From the NCBI RefSeq assembly GCF_030345095.1, contig NZ_CP128360.1, positions 4,216,001 through 4,280,000 on the forward strand: a DNA stretch of 64,000 nucleotides, given 5' to 3'. Source of the stretch: Solwaraspora sp. WMMA2056 (GTDB lineage: Bacteria; Actinomycetota; Actinomycetes; Mycobacteriales; Micromonosporaceae). The stretch's first letter is position 1, and every line of letters begins with the position of its first letter. The translations under genes and the position numbers were made by a program. Of this stretch, positions 48,833 through 57,401 are shown one piece after another. The notes under the pieces are model-generated. The model had not been told where the DNA came from. It did no database searches and saw nothing but the letters and a program-made list of their open reading frames with translations.

Positions 48833-49285
48833 TCAGGCGTGGAAGCGGTACAGCCCCCGCGCCGCGACCGCCGGCTTGGTGCCGCCGTCGATCTCGATGG
48901 TCTGGTCGACGGTCAGTTGGTAGCCGCCCCGGACCTCGGTGACCTCGACGACCACGGCACGCATGCGGATCCGGGAGCCGACCGCGACCGGGGCGGGGAA
49001 CCGCACCTTGTCGAGGCCGTAGTTGACCTTCGTCGACACTCCCTGGACGTCAAGGAGCTTCGTCCAGAACGGCACGGTCAGCGACAGGCTGAGGAAGCCG
49101 TGCGCGATCGGCGTACCGAACGGCCCGTCCTTGGCCCGCTGCGGGTCGACGTGGATCCACTGATGGTCGTCGGTGGCGTCGGCGAACAGGTTGATCTGGT
49201 CCTGGGTGACCGTCCGGTACTCGGTGTACCCCAGGTCGGTGCCGGCCAGCCCGGGCAGCTGATCGTAGGTGATGGTCGTTGACAT
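48833..49285 (-). CDS. MaoC-like hot-dog dehydratase
   Basis: A 150-residue (R)-specific enoyl-CoA hydratase/MaoC-type protein. The motif FADATDDHQWIHVDPQRAKDGPFGTPIAHGFLSLS carries the catalytic Asp/His pair of the family. It would hydrate an enoyl-CoA formed after ligation. ATG 49285 follows AAAGGAAC; an upstream in-frame ATG at 49306 is less likely. It sits between the ligase and the amidohydrolase in one unit. Confidence 0.88.
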   Translation of the reverse strand: MSTTITYDQLPGLAGTDLGYTEYRTVTQDQINLFADATDDHQWIHVDPQRAKDGPFGTPIAHGFLSLSLTVPFWTKLLDVQGVSTKVNYGLDKVRFPAPVAVGSRIRMRAVVVEVTEVRGGYQLTVDQTIEIDGGTKPAVAARGLYRFHA

Positions 49286-49321
49286 GGCGTCTGTTCCTTT
49301 CCTCACCCGTCGCCTGCGTCC

Positions 49322-50203
49322 TCACTCGGTCAGACGCAGGAGACGGGCGGCGTTGTGCTTGACGATGCCGGGGAGCACGTCGGGTTTGAGATCGGTGGTC
49401 TCGACGTCCCGCAGCCAGCGGTCCGGGGTGAGCAACGGGTAGTCGGTGCCGAACAGCACCCGGTGTTTGAGGATCGAGTTGGCATGGCGCACCAGCTCGG
49501 CGGGGAAGTACTTCGGGCTCCAACCGGACAGGTCGATCCAGGTGTTCGGCTTGTGCGTCGCCACCGACAGCGCCTCGTCCTGCCAGGGCACCGACGGGTG
49601 GGCCATGATGATCTGCAGGTCCGGGAAGTCGGCGGCGATCGGATCGAGTCGCATCGGATTGGACAACCCGAGCCGCAGACCGTAGCCGCCGGGCAGCCCG
49701 GCCCCGATGCCGGTCTGCCCGGTGTGGAACAGGGCCGGCACCCCGGCCCTGGCGATCAGGGCCCACAACGGCGCGTACTGCTCGTCGCCGGGGTCGAAGC
49801 CCTGCACCGTCGGATGGAACTTGAAGCCGCGTACCCCCTCGTCCTCGACGAGTCGGGCCGCGGCCTCCAGGGCCGCCTCGCCGGTGCGCGGATCGACCGA
49901 GCCGAACGGGATGAGCACGTCGGCGTGGTCGGCGGCGGCCCGGGCGATCTCGGTGCTGGACAACGGCGGATGCCGCAGCTGGGTACGCGCGTCCACGGTG
50001 AACACGACGGCCGCCATCCGACGTTCGCGGTAGTACCGCGCCACGGCCTCGATCGCCGGCCGGGGACCGTCGGTGCGGAAGTATTTCGACGCGGCGGCCT
50101 CGAGCGGTGCCGGCAGCGACGAGTGGCCGTGGTCGTCGACCTCGATGTGCACGTGGACGTCGATCGCGGTGATCGCGTCGATGTCGATCGCTGGCTGGTA
50201 CAT
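49322..50203 (-). CDS. metal-dependent amidohydrolase/decarboxylase (amidohydrolase 2 family)
   Basis: A 293-residue TIM-barrel hydrolase of the ACMS-decarboxylase-like group. The metal-binding HVHIEVDDHGHS is at residues 16-27, with FKFHPTVQGF, ALFHTGQTGIG, IMAHPSVPW and LFGTDYPLL (metal Asp) following. Members decarboxylate or hydrolyse aromatic and muconate-type acids. ATG follows GGAGG with 8-bp spacing. Its place beside an acyl-CoA ligase and an SDR suggests a step on a ring-derived acid. Confidence 0.85.
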   Translation of the reverse strand: MYQPAIDIDAITAIDVHVHIEVDDHGHSSLPAPLEAAASKYFRTDGPRPAIEAVARYYRERRMAAVVFTVDARTQLRHPPLSSTEIARAAADHADVLIPFGSVDPRTGEAALEAAARLVEDEGVRGFKFHPTVQGFDPGDEQYAPLWALIARAGVPALFHTGQTGIGAGLPGGYGLRLGLSNPMRLDPIAADFPDLQIIMAHPSVPWQDEALSVATHKPNTWIDLSGWSPKYFPAELVRHANSILKHRVLFGTDYPLLTPDRWLRDVETTDLKPDVLPGIVKHNAARLLRLTE

Positions 50204-50258
50204 GGCGCGGACCTCCGGCCGACGGATCAGGAGACGGCGGGCTCAGGACCCGGCGGGC

Positions 50259-51185
50259 TCAGGACCCGGCGGGGCGGAACTCCTCGGGCAGCTCCGGGAA
50301 CCGCTCACCGACGCTCTGCAGCGCGTCGGCGAACTCGGTCGACCAGCCGGCGACCAGCGCCTCGTAGGTCCAGCCGCCCTCGCGGTACGCGGTCGCAGCG
50401 GCCTCCGGGTGGGTCCAGATCTGGATCCGGTCGCCGCCCACGCCGATCACCTGTCCGGTGATCCCGGCGGCGGCGTCGGAGCCGAGGAAGGCGACGAGAC
50501 CAGCGACGTCGTCAGCGGTGCCGAAGCCGAGATCGTGCCGGAAGAACGCCGGCACCGGCGCACCCTTCGCCTCGGCCTCGACCGCTGCGGCGAAGTAGGG
50601 CACGGTCGCCGTCATCGCGGTCGCCGCGACCGGCACCACGGTGTTGGCGGTGATCCCGGCCCGCTTCAACTCCAGCGCCCAGGTCCGCACCATGCCGACG
50701 ATGCCCGCCTTGGCGGCGGCGTAGTTGGTCTGCCCGAAGTTGCCCCGCTGCCCGGTGGGCGAGCCGACGCAGATGATCCGGCCACCCTCGCCGGCCTGCC
50801 GCATGTGTCGTACGGCCTCGCGCACCATGGTGAAGGTGCCGCGCAGATGGACGTCGACGACGGTGTCGAAATCCTCGTCGCTCATCTTCCAGAGCACCGT
50901 GTCCCGGAGCACGCCGGCGTTGGTCACCACGATGTCGAGCCGGCCGAAACTGTCGACCGCGCTGGCGACCAGGGCCTGCGCGGTCTCGGTGGGACCGACC
51001 GGTGCGACCAGCGCGACGGCGCGTCCGCCGGCCGACTCGATCGCCGCGACCGCCTCGTCGGCGGCTCCGGCGTCGACGTCGTTGACCACGACGCTGGCGC
51101 CCTGACGGGCCAACTGCCGGGCGTAGGCCAGGCCGAGGCCCCGTCCGGAGCCGGTGACGATGGCGACTTTGCCGTCCAGAGACAT
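50259..51185 (-). CDS. SDR-family 3-oxoacyl/hydroxyacyl-CoA reductase or dehydrogenase
   Basis: A 308-residue classical SDR. Rossmann motif VTGSGRGLGLAYARQ at residues 10-24, NAGV, serine in ICVGSPTGQRG, and the catalytic pair NYAAAKAG. The C-terminal extension of about 50 residues (GGWTYEALVAGWSTEFADAL) is found in actinobacterial SDRs of beta-oxidation-like clusters. ATG 51185 follows AAGGAG. It likely oxidises the MaoC product. It is divergent from the MarR gene across 84 bp. Confidence 0.88.
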   Translation of the reverse strand: MSLDGKVAIVTGSGRGLGLAYARQLARQGASVVVNDVDAGAADEAVAAIESAGGRAVALVAPVGPTETAQALVASAVDSFGRLDIVVTNAGVLRDTVLWKMSDEDFDTVVDVHLRGTFTMVREAVRHMRQAGEGGRIICVGSPTGQRGNFGQTNYAAAKAGIVGMVRTWALELKRAGITANTVVPVAATAMTATVPYFAAAVEAEAKGAPVPAFFRHDLGFGTADDVAGLVAFLGSDAAAGITGQVIGVGGDRIQIWTHPEAAATAYREGGWTYEALVAGWSTEFADALQSVGERFPELPEEFRPAGS

Positions 51186-51269
51186 CGGGAACTCCTTCGC
51201 GTCGAAGCCGATCGGACCATGAACCGTTGAGAATGTCAATTATTGGAGTTGCTTGCTACCATCGTCGCC
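51186..51269. promoter_or_regulatory. divergent promoter/operator region of SDR and MarR genes
   Basis: The AT-richer 51218-51258 stretch contains TTGA-GAATG-TCAA (51227-51239), a short inverted repeat whose two halves can serve as -35 elements in both directions (TTGAGA plus, TTGACA minus). This is a plausible MarR operator. Confidence 0.4.
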
Positions 51270-51737
51270 ATGCCTGCGAGCGGGAAGCCCCGGCACGCCG
51301 GCGCCGACGGCCTTCGGGGTAGCGTGCTCGGCGCTGACCTGGTGTTTCTCCTCGCCCGTGCCAACGCGATCACGCTCGCGGCGGCGAACGCGGCGCTTGC
51401 CGAGTACGGGCTCAAGCCCCGGTCCTACTCGGTGCTCGCGCTGGCTGCCGACGATGCCCGCCCCACCCAACGGGAGCTGGCCGAATTTCTCCGGCTGGAT
51501 CCCAGTCAGGTGGTCGCCGTGATCGACGACCTGGAGCGCCGTCACCTGGTGGCCCGCCACACCGACCCCGCCGACCGGCGCGCCAACGTACTGGTCGCCA
51601 CCGACGCCGGCCGGGCCCTGTTCGCCCGCGCCCGGGAGTCGGCCCGCGCCGTGGAACACGGCCTGCTGGCCGCCGTGACCCCCCAGGAGCACCAACGGCT
51701 GGCCGAGTTCCTGCGGCTACTGGCCTTCCCGGGCTGA
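51270..51737 (+). CDS. MarR-family transcriptional regulator
   Basis: A 155-residue winged-helix regulator. It has LKPRSYSVLALAADDARPTQRELAEFLRLDPSQVVAVIDDLERRHLVARHTDPADRRANVLVAT, the MarR DNA-recognition and wing segment with the conserved DPxDRR. It probably represses the divergent SDR-led catabolic operon and is relieved by a phenolic or acyl-CoA ligand. ATG 51270 has no strong ribosome site; a TTG at 51243 would add nine residues. It is convergent with the IclR gene. Confidence 0.87.
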   Translation: MPASGKPRHAGADGLRGSVLGADLVFLLARANAITLAAANAALAEYGLKPRSYSVLALAADDARPTQRELAEFLRLDPSQVVAVIDDLERRHLVARHTDPADRRANVLVATDAGRALFARARESARAVEHGLLAAVTPQEHQRLAEFLRLLAFPG

Positions 51738-51780
51738 GCCGACGCCCGGCCTGCCCCACCGTCGCGCACCACCGGATGCC

Positions 51781-52533
51781 CTAGCGCCGCGGTCCGGCCA
51801 GCGCACGGGAGATCGCCCGGCCGGCCGCCTGCACCAGCGGGGCGAGAGCCACCGGATCGGCCCGGTCGTACGCGACCACCAGGGAGACCGCCGCCGTCAC
51901 ACCGGTCGGACCCCAGATCGGCGCGGCGACCGAGAGCGCGTCCATCGTCACCTGGCGGTCGCTCACCGCGTACCCGACGCGCCGCGCCTCGGCGAGGTGG
52001 CGGCGCAGCCGCGCCGGATCGGTGATGGTCAGCCGGGTGTAGCGCTCCAGGGGCGCGGCCAGCACCCGTTCCCGGACCTCGTCCGGCGCATGGGCCAGCA
52101 GCACCAGACCCACCCCGGTGGCGTGCAGCGCGAACCGGCCACCGACCCGGGTCAGCACCGGCACCGCGTGCCGTCCGGCGATCCGTTCGATGAAGACGAG
52201 TTCCAGGTCCTGGCGCACCGCGAGCTGTACGTTCTCGTGCGTCACCTCGTACAGGTCCTCCAGCACCGGCAGCGCCAGCTCGCGCAGCCCCAGCCCACGC
52301 GGCGCGAGTGAACCCAGCTCCCACAGCCGCAGGCCGATCCGGAAACGCCCGTCCGCGCCGCGCTCCAGCGCGCCCCAGGCGACCAGCTCGGCGACCCGCC
52401 GGTGCGCGGTGGGCAACGGCAGGCCGGCGCGCCGGGCCAGCTCGCTGAGCGTCAACGCCGGCTCGGCCGGGCTGAACGCGTCGAGCAGCGCCAGCACCTT
52501 GCTGGTGACCGACCGGCCCGGTGGCGTACCCAT
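51781..52533 (-). CDS. IclR-family transcriptional regulator
   Basis: A 250-residue regulator. The N-terminal HTH is LTLSELARRAGLPLPTAHRRVAELVAWGALE and the C-terminal effector domain has RYTRLTITDPARLRRHLAEARRVGYAVSDRQ and SVAAPIWGPTG. IclR proteins often control aromatic degradation genes (PcaR, MhpR). ATG 52533 gives the usual family length. GTG 52581 overlaps the reductase stop as GTGA and is an alternative. It is co-directional with the Rieske operon and may regulate it. Confidence 0.87.
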   Translation of the reverse strand: MGTPPGRSVTSKVLALLDAFSPAEPALTLSELARRAGLPLPTAHRRVAELVAWGALERGADGRFRIGLRLWELGSLAPRGLGLRELALPVLEDLYEVTHENVQLAVRQDLELVFIERIAGRHAVPVLTRVGGRFALHATGVGLVLLAHAPDEVRERVLAAPLERYTRLTITDPARLRRHLAEARRVGYAVSDRQVTMDALSVAAPIWGPTGVTAAVSLVVAYDRADPVALAPLVQAAGRAISRALAGPRR

Positions 52534-52577
52534 CCCGCCATCATCGCCGCCCGACGGTGTCCGGCACGACCCGACGG

Positions 52578-53600
52578 TCACAGCTCCAGTACGAGTCGGG
52601 GCGTACGGGACCGGGAGACACAGATCATCATCGTGTCACCCGCGGCCCGTTCCTCCTCGGTGAGCAGACTGTCGCGGTGGTCGGGAACCCCGGCGCGGAC
52701 CGTCGTCTCACAGGTGCCGCAGGTGCCTTCACGGCACGAGGAGAGCACCGCGACGCCGGCCTGCTCCACCGCTTCCAGGATCGACGTACCGGGCGGCACG
52801 GTCACCGTACGGCCGGTCAGTGCCAGCTCGACCTCGACGCTGGCCGGCGCGTCGCCGGCGCGGCCGCGATCGCTGCCCCCGTCGTCGCCCCCGCCGCCGT
52901 CGTCTCGTGGCGCGAACCGTTCGACGTGCAGGTCACCCGCCGGCCACGCCCGGCAGCGCTGCTGCACCGCCCCGATCAGTGACTCCGGCCCGCAGCAGTA
53001 GACGACGGCACCACTGCGCCGGTCCAGCAGTTCGGTCAGGTCGAGCAGGCCCACCTCGTCCTGCGGCCGTAGCAGCACCCGGTCGCCGTAGCGCTGCCGC
53101 AGCTGCCCGGCGAACGCCATCGTGGCCCGGCTGCGGCCGCCGTACACCAGCCGCCAGTCGGCTCCGGCGGCGTCGGCGGCGGCGATCATCGGACGGATCG
53201 GGGTGATGCCGATGCCGCCGGCGATGAACAGGTACCGGCGTGCCGCGACCAGCGGGAAGTTGTTCCGGGGCCCGCGCACCGTGATCCGCGCGCCGTCGAC
53301 GAGCCGGTCGTGGACCTGCCGGGAGCCGCCCCGGCCGGTGGGTTCGAGCTGCACCGCGATCTGCAGACCGGTCCGGTCGGCCGGGTCGCCGCAGAGCGAG
53401 TACGGGCGGACCAGACCCGGACCCGGTATCAGGTCGACGTGCGCGCCGGGTGACCAGCGGGGCACCTCACCACCGTCGGGTCGGCACAGGGTCAGCACCA
53501 CCACCCCCGTCGCCACCTGCTCGCGGCGGGCGACCACCAGCTCCGTCGTGGCAAGCTCGGCCGTGGTCGTGCGCCCACCGTGCTGTCCGGCGGCGCTCAT
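52578..53600 (-). CDS. VanB-like oxidoreductase with C-terminal 2Fe-2S ferredoxin domain
   Basis: A 340-residue reductase of the phthalate dioxygenase reductase family. The FMN-binding region is RPYSLCGDP, the NAD domain is LFIAGGIGITPIRPM and YCCGPESLI, and the plant-type ferredoxin domain has SSCREGTCGTCETTV with a final Cys in MMICVS. It passes electrons from NADH to the Rieske oxygenase. A Gly/Asp-rich linker (about residues 240-258) joins the reductase and ferredoxin parts. Its ATG overlaps the stop of the small gene upstream as ATGA. Confidence 0.92.
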   Translation of the reverse strand: MSAAGQHGGRTTTAELATTELVVARREQVATGVVVLTLCRPDGGEVPRWSPGAHVDLIPGPGLVRPYSLCGDPADRTGLQIAVQLEPTGRGGSRQVHDRLVDGARITVRGPRNNFPLVAARRYLFIAGGIGITPIRPMIAAADAAGADWRLVYGGRSRATMAFAGQLRQRYGDRVLLRPQDEVGLLDLTELLDRRSGAVVYCCGPESLIGAVQQRCRAWPAGDLHVERFAPRDDGGGGDDGGSDRGRAGDAPASVEVELALTGRTVTVPPGTSILEAVEQAGVAVLSSCREGTCGTCETTVRAGVPDHRDSLLTEEERAAGDTMMICVSRSRTPRLVLEL

Positions 53601-53833
53601 CCGACCACCAGACCGCGGTCGACGGCACCGGCCGGTTCCCGGTGCACCGTCGGCACCGACCGGGCCGGCCAGTGGCCACGCGGGTGGTCGAGCAGCCACT
53701 GCCACAGCTCGACCGGATCGTCGCCGACCCGCTCGGCGCCGCAGTGGCAGGTGCCCCGCAGGGTGTCGGTGCCCGGCAGCCAGTGGATCCGGTAGAGCCG
53801 GTCGCCGGCGGGCAGCCCGTCGGGAAGGGTCAC
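53597..53833 (-). CDS. small CxC-containing protein between Rieske oxygenase and reductase genes
   Basis: A 78-residue protein that I do not recognise by name. It starts TLPDGLPAGDRLYRIHWLPG, has GTCHCGAER at about residues 28-36 (two Cys and one His), then a Trp-rich ELWQWLLDHPRGH. The GTG overlaps the oxygenase stop (GTGA) and its TGA overlaps the reductase ATG (ATGA), so it is translationally locked between the two subunits. That placement supports a helper role, such as stabilising or ferrying metal to the oxygenase (inference). It is too small and reading frames around it are too clean to be a shadow. Confidence 0.75.
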   Translation of the reverse strand: MTLPDGLPAGDRLYRIHWLPGTDTLRGTCHCGAERVGDDPVELWQWLLDHPRGHWPARSVPTVHREPAGAVDRGLVVG

Positions 53834-54870
53834 CGCGCTGCTCCCACCGACCCCGACCCGATCATCCGTGCGATCAGGCGTCGGGCGGCGAGCCCGCCGG
53901 TGTCGATGTTGATGCTCAGTTCCTGGTACCGCTCCGGTTCGGCGGCGATCACCTGCTCCAGGGTGTTCAGCGCGGTGACGTCCTGCATGACCACCGTGTG
54001 GTTGCTCTGGTACAGGTATTCGCTGACCGATTCGTCGTCGAGGGCGAAGTCCCGCGCCACCGCCCAGAAGTCGTACGTGGTGTGCTCGGTCGACGGAGTG
54101 ATGGCGTAGACGATCTCGGCGTGGAAGGCCGCACTGTCCGGACCCTCCGCCGGTGGGTACACGCCCTGCGGGGCGATCCGGCTGTGCAGCAGGTACAGGC
54201 ACGGCGGGTGGTACTCGATGTCCTGCCACCGGGTGATCCGGCCTTCGATGCCGGTGGATCGGGCATAGAACGGCGGGCATTCGGCGTCGTCCATGTGCCG
54301 GCTGACGCAGACGATGCCGGCGTCGTCGTCGACGGTGGTGGTGATCGGGGTGTTCGCCACCTCGGGGGTGCCGATGTAGCCACCGTGCAGGTAGGTCTCG
54401 TGGGACAGGTCCATCAGGTTGTCGACCAGCAGGCTGTAGCGCGCGTTCAGCGGCGCCATGCCACGGACCACCGTGTAGCCGGGATCGGCCAGCCACGGCG
54501 CGCGGGGGATCGCGGCCGGGTCGGGGTCGTCCTCGCCGATCCAGACCCAGATCAGGGTGTCCTGCTCCACCACCGGATACGCGGCGACCCGCGCGGTGCG
54601 CGGGATGCGTTGCTGCCCCGGGACGAACACGCAGCTGCCGGCGGCGTCGTAGGTGAAGCCGTGGTAGCCGCAGACGATCGTGTCGCCGTCGAGCCGGCTC
54701 TGCGACAGCGGGAACCGCCGGTGCACGCACCGGTCGGCCAGCGCCACGGCGGTCCCGGCCTCGGTGCGGTACAGCACGAGCGGCTCACCCAGCACGGTAC
54801 GGGCGAGCAGTTCCCGGCCGACCTCGTTGCTGTACGCGGCCACGTACCACTGGTTACGTGCGAACGGCAT
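53830..54870 (-). CDS. VanA-like Rieske non-haem iron oxygenase
   Basis: A 346-residue oxygenase alpha subunit. The N-terminal Rieske 2Fe-2S site is CVHRRFPLSQSRLDGDTIVCGYHGF (split as CxH and CxxH). The catalytic Fe site is DNLMDLSHETYLHGG. The general form matches vanillate O-demethylase VanA and related aromatic-ring demethylases/hydroxylases. The start ATG 54870 follows GGGAGG. The ring substrate is unknown. It heads the oxygenase-small protein-reductase operon. Confidence 0.93.
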   Translation of the reverse strand: MPFARNQWYVAAYSNEVGRELLARTVLGEPLVLYRTEAGTAVALADRCVHRRFPLSQSRLDGDTIVCGYHGFTYDAAGSCVFVPGQQRIPRTARVAAYPVVEQDTLIWVWIGEDDPDPAAIPRAPWLADPGYTVVRGMAPLNARYSLLVDNLMDLSHETYLHGGYIGTPEVANTPITTTVDDDAGIVCVSRHMDDAECPPFYARSTGIEGRITRWQDIEYHPPCLYLLHSRIAPQGVYPPAEGPDSAAFHAEIVYAITPSTEHTTYDFWAVARDFALDDESVSEYLYQSNHTVVMQDVTALNTLEQVIAAEPERYQELSINIDTGGLAARRLIARMIGSGSVGAAR

Positions 54871-54986
54871 GCGACGGACCTCCCTGGCGGCGATGGTGTG
54901 GGTGGGGGTGGTCGTATGGTCCCGGGTGGCCCGACCGCCCGGGACCCCTACTTTCACTCAGTGAAAGCTCACCTTGCCGCCGCGCG

Positions 54987-57329
54987 TCAGCCCACCGTGC
55001 TGGTCGTCCACCGGCGCGACGCCGTGGTGACCGGCACGGTCGGACCGACCACCGTGGTCCGTCCCTGCACCGCCCGGTCCGCGCTGGTGCCCACCCAGAT
55101 CTCGACGTCACCGGGCTCGACCACCCGGGTCGACGTACGGTCGGTGAAGGCCAGCCGGGTCGTCGGCACCGTCAACTCGACGGTGACCGCCTGGCCCGGT
55201 GTGAGATGGATCCGGCGGTAGCCGAGCAACTGCGCCACCGGCCGGGTCACCGAGGCGACCACGTCACGGCCGTAGAGCTGGACCACCTCGTCGCCGGCGA
55301 CCGTTCCGGTGTTGGTCACCCGAACCCGCACCACCAGCTCCCCGTCGCTGGGCACCGTCGCCGGCACGGTCAGCTCCGAGTAGCCGAAGGTGGTGTAGGA
55401 CAGGCCGTGGCCGAACGGCGCCGGCGGGGTCACCGCCAGGTTGGTCACCTCGTGGCCCTCACCGAGCGCCGGGTGCAGATAGGAGTACGGCTGCGCCCCG
55501 GCCGACCGGGGCAGGCTGACCGGCAGCCGCCCGGACGGGTTCACCCGTCCGGAGAGCACACCGGCGATCGCGCCGGCACCCTCCTCGCCAGGGAAGAACG
55601 CCTGCACCACGGCGGCGCAGCGGTCGAGCGCCCAGCCGATCGCGTACGGCCGTCCGGTGAGCAGCACCAGGACCACCGGGGTCCCGGTGGCCAGCACGGC
55701 CTCGACGAGGTCGCGCTGCACCCCGGGCAGTTCCAGGTCGTCGGTGTCGCAGCCTTCGCCGACAGTGCCGCGACCGAACAGGCCGGCGCGGTCACCGACG
55801 ACGAGTACGGCGACGCTGGCGGCGGCGGCCGTGGCGACGGCCTGCGCGATGCCGGACCGGTCGTCGTCGTCGACCCCGCAGCCGTGGGCCCAGCTCACCA
55901 GGTCGGCACCGAACTCCGCCCGGACCGCGTCGAGGACCGTCGGCACCTCGATGCCGGCGTCCACGCCAGGATGCTGAGGCAGGACGTGGTTGACGAAGGA
56001 GTAGCAGCCGAACATGGCGCTGGCCAGGTCGGCGTTCGGTCCGATCACGGCCATCGACCGTCCCGGTGCCAGCGGGAGCGTGCCCTGGTTGCCGACCAGC
56101 ACGATGGACCGCTCGGCGAGCCGGCGGGCGATCGCCCGGTGCGCGGGCGAGTCGAGGTCGATGTCCCGGGGCGGCTCGTCGGTGAAGGTGGCGTCGAGCA
56201 GTCCGAGTTCGTGCTTCTGCCGCAGGACCCGCAGTACGGCCTGGTCGAGCAGCGCCTCGTCGACCCTGCCCGCCCGGATCGCCTCCGGCAGCCGGAGGTA
56301 GGCGTCGCCGGTGGGCAGCTCGACGTCGACCCCGGCGGCCAGGGCCTGGACCGCCGCCTCGGTGTGGTCGCTCGCGACGTGGTGCAGCAGGTGGAGGAAG
56401 GCGACTCCGAAGTAGTCGGCCACGAGCACGCCGTCGAAGCCCCACTGGTCCCGGAGCAGTCCGGTGAGCAGGGTCGGGTCGGCGGCGACGGGCACCCCGT
56501 CGATCTCCGCGTAGGAGTGCATGACGGAGCGGACGTCGCCGTCGAGCACAGCCATCTCGAACGGCGGCAGCAGGACGTCGGCGACCTCCCGTGGACCGGC
56601 GTGCACCGGCGCGAAGTTACGGCCGGCGCGGGAGGCGGAGTATCCGACGAAGTGCTTCAGCGTGGCGTGTACCCCCTGCGACTGCAGACCGCGCACGTAC
56701 GCGGTGCCGATCGTGCCGACCAGGTACGGGTCCTCGGCGATGCACTCCTCGACCCGCCCCCACCGCGGGTCGCGGATCACGTCGAGCACCGGGGCGAGGC
56801 CCTGGTGCACGCCGAGGGCCCGCATCGACGTACCGATCGCCGAGGCCATCTCCGCGACCAGGTCGGGGTCGAAGGCGGCCCCCCACGCCAGCGGCGTCGG
56901 GAAGGTGGCCGCCTTCCAGGCCGACAGGCCGGTCAGGCACTCCTCGTGGACGATCGCCGGGATGCCCAGCCGGGTCCCGGTGACCAGATCGGACTGGAAC
57001 TTCCACAGCCAGGCCGCGCGTGCCGCCGGGTCGACGGGCCGGGTGCCGTACGCCCGGGTCAGGTGCCCCAGGCCGTGCCGGGAGAAGTCCTCCAGGCGTA
57101 CGGCGTCGGCGAACTCACCCTGCAGCGGCGCGACGGACTCGCCGTCCCCCTTCTCCCAGAAGCCGACCAGTTGGGCGAGCTTCTCGTCGAGCGTCATCCG
57201 GCCGAGCAGCTCGCGGACGCGGGTCTCGCCGTCCGGTGCCGTCCGCCGGTCACGTGCCTGCGGCAGGTCGAGGTACGACCCAGCCGGTCCCGGTGCGACC
57301 CCGTCCACCGTCGCGCGGACCTCAGTCAT
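54987..57329 (-). CDS. glycoside hydrolase family 3 (beta-glucosidase/xylosidase)
   Basis: A 780-residue cytoplasmic GH3 enzyme (no signal peptide). The (beta/alpha)8 domain has MTLDEKLAQL, IVHEECLTGL, DPRWGRVEECIAEDPYL, TLKHFVGYSASRAGRN and the nucleophile segment GFDGVLVADYFGV. The alpha/beta sandwich is at about 390-600, with GDRAGLFGRG. A C-terminal fibronectin-III-like domain (about 680-760) contains PFGHGLSYTTFGYSEL. It would release monosaccharides from imported beta-linked oligosaccharides. It is the last gene of the sugar operon, whose importer is damaged upstream. Confidence 0.92.
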   Translation of the reverse strand: MTEVRATVDGVAPGPAGSYLDLPQARDRRTAPDGETRVRELLGRMTLDEKLAQLVGFWEKGDGESVAPLQGEFADAVRLEDFSRHGLGHLTRAYGTRPVDPAARAAWLWKFQSDLVTGTRLGIPAIVHEECLTGLSAWKAATFPTPLAWGAAFDPDLVAEMASAIGTSMRALGVHQGLAPVLDVIRDPRWGRVEECIAEDPYLVGTIGTAYVRGLQSQGVHATLKHFVGYSASRAGRNFAPVHAGPREVADVLLPPFEMAVLDGDVRSVMHSYAEIDGVPVAADPTLLTGLLRDQWGFDGVLVADYFGVAFLHLLHHVASDHTEAAVQALAAGVDVELPTGDAYLRLPEAIRAGRVDEALLDQAVLRVLRQKHELGLLDATFTDEPPRDIDLDSPAHRAIARRLAERSIVLVGNQGTLPLAPGRSMAVIGPNADLASAMFGCYSFVNHVLPQHPGVDAGIEVPTVLDAVRAEFGADLVSWAHGCGVDDDDRSGIAQAVATAAAASVAVLVVGDRAGLFGRGTVGEGCDTDDLELPGVQRDLVEAVLATGTPVVLVLLTGRPYAIGWALDRCAAVVQAFFPGEEGAGAIAGVLSGRVNPSGRLPVSLPRSAGAQPYSYLHPALGEGHEVTNLAVTPPAPFGHGLSYTTFGYSELTVPATVPSDGELVVRVRVTNTGTVAGDEVVQLYGRDVVASVTRPVAQLLGYRRIHLTPGQAVTVELTVPTTRLAFTDRTSTRVVEPGDVEIWVGTSADRAVQGRTTVVGPTVPVTTASRRWTTSTVG

Positions 57330-57401
57330 TGGCTGCCTTTCCTTGTCGTGCGCGGGCCACGGTTCGCCACGCGCACCGTTCGTTGTGCGGTCGCGGGTGC
57401 C

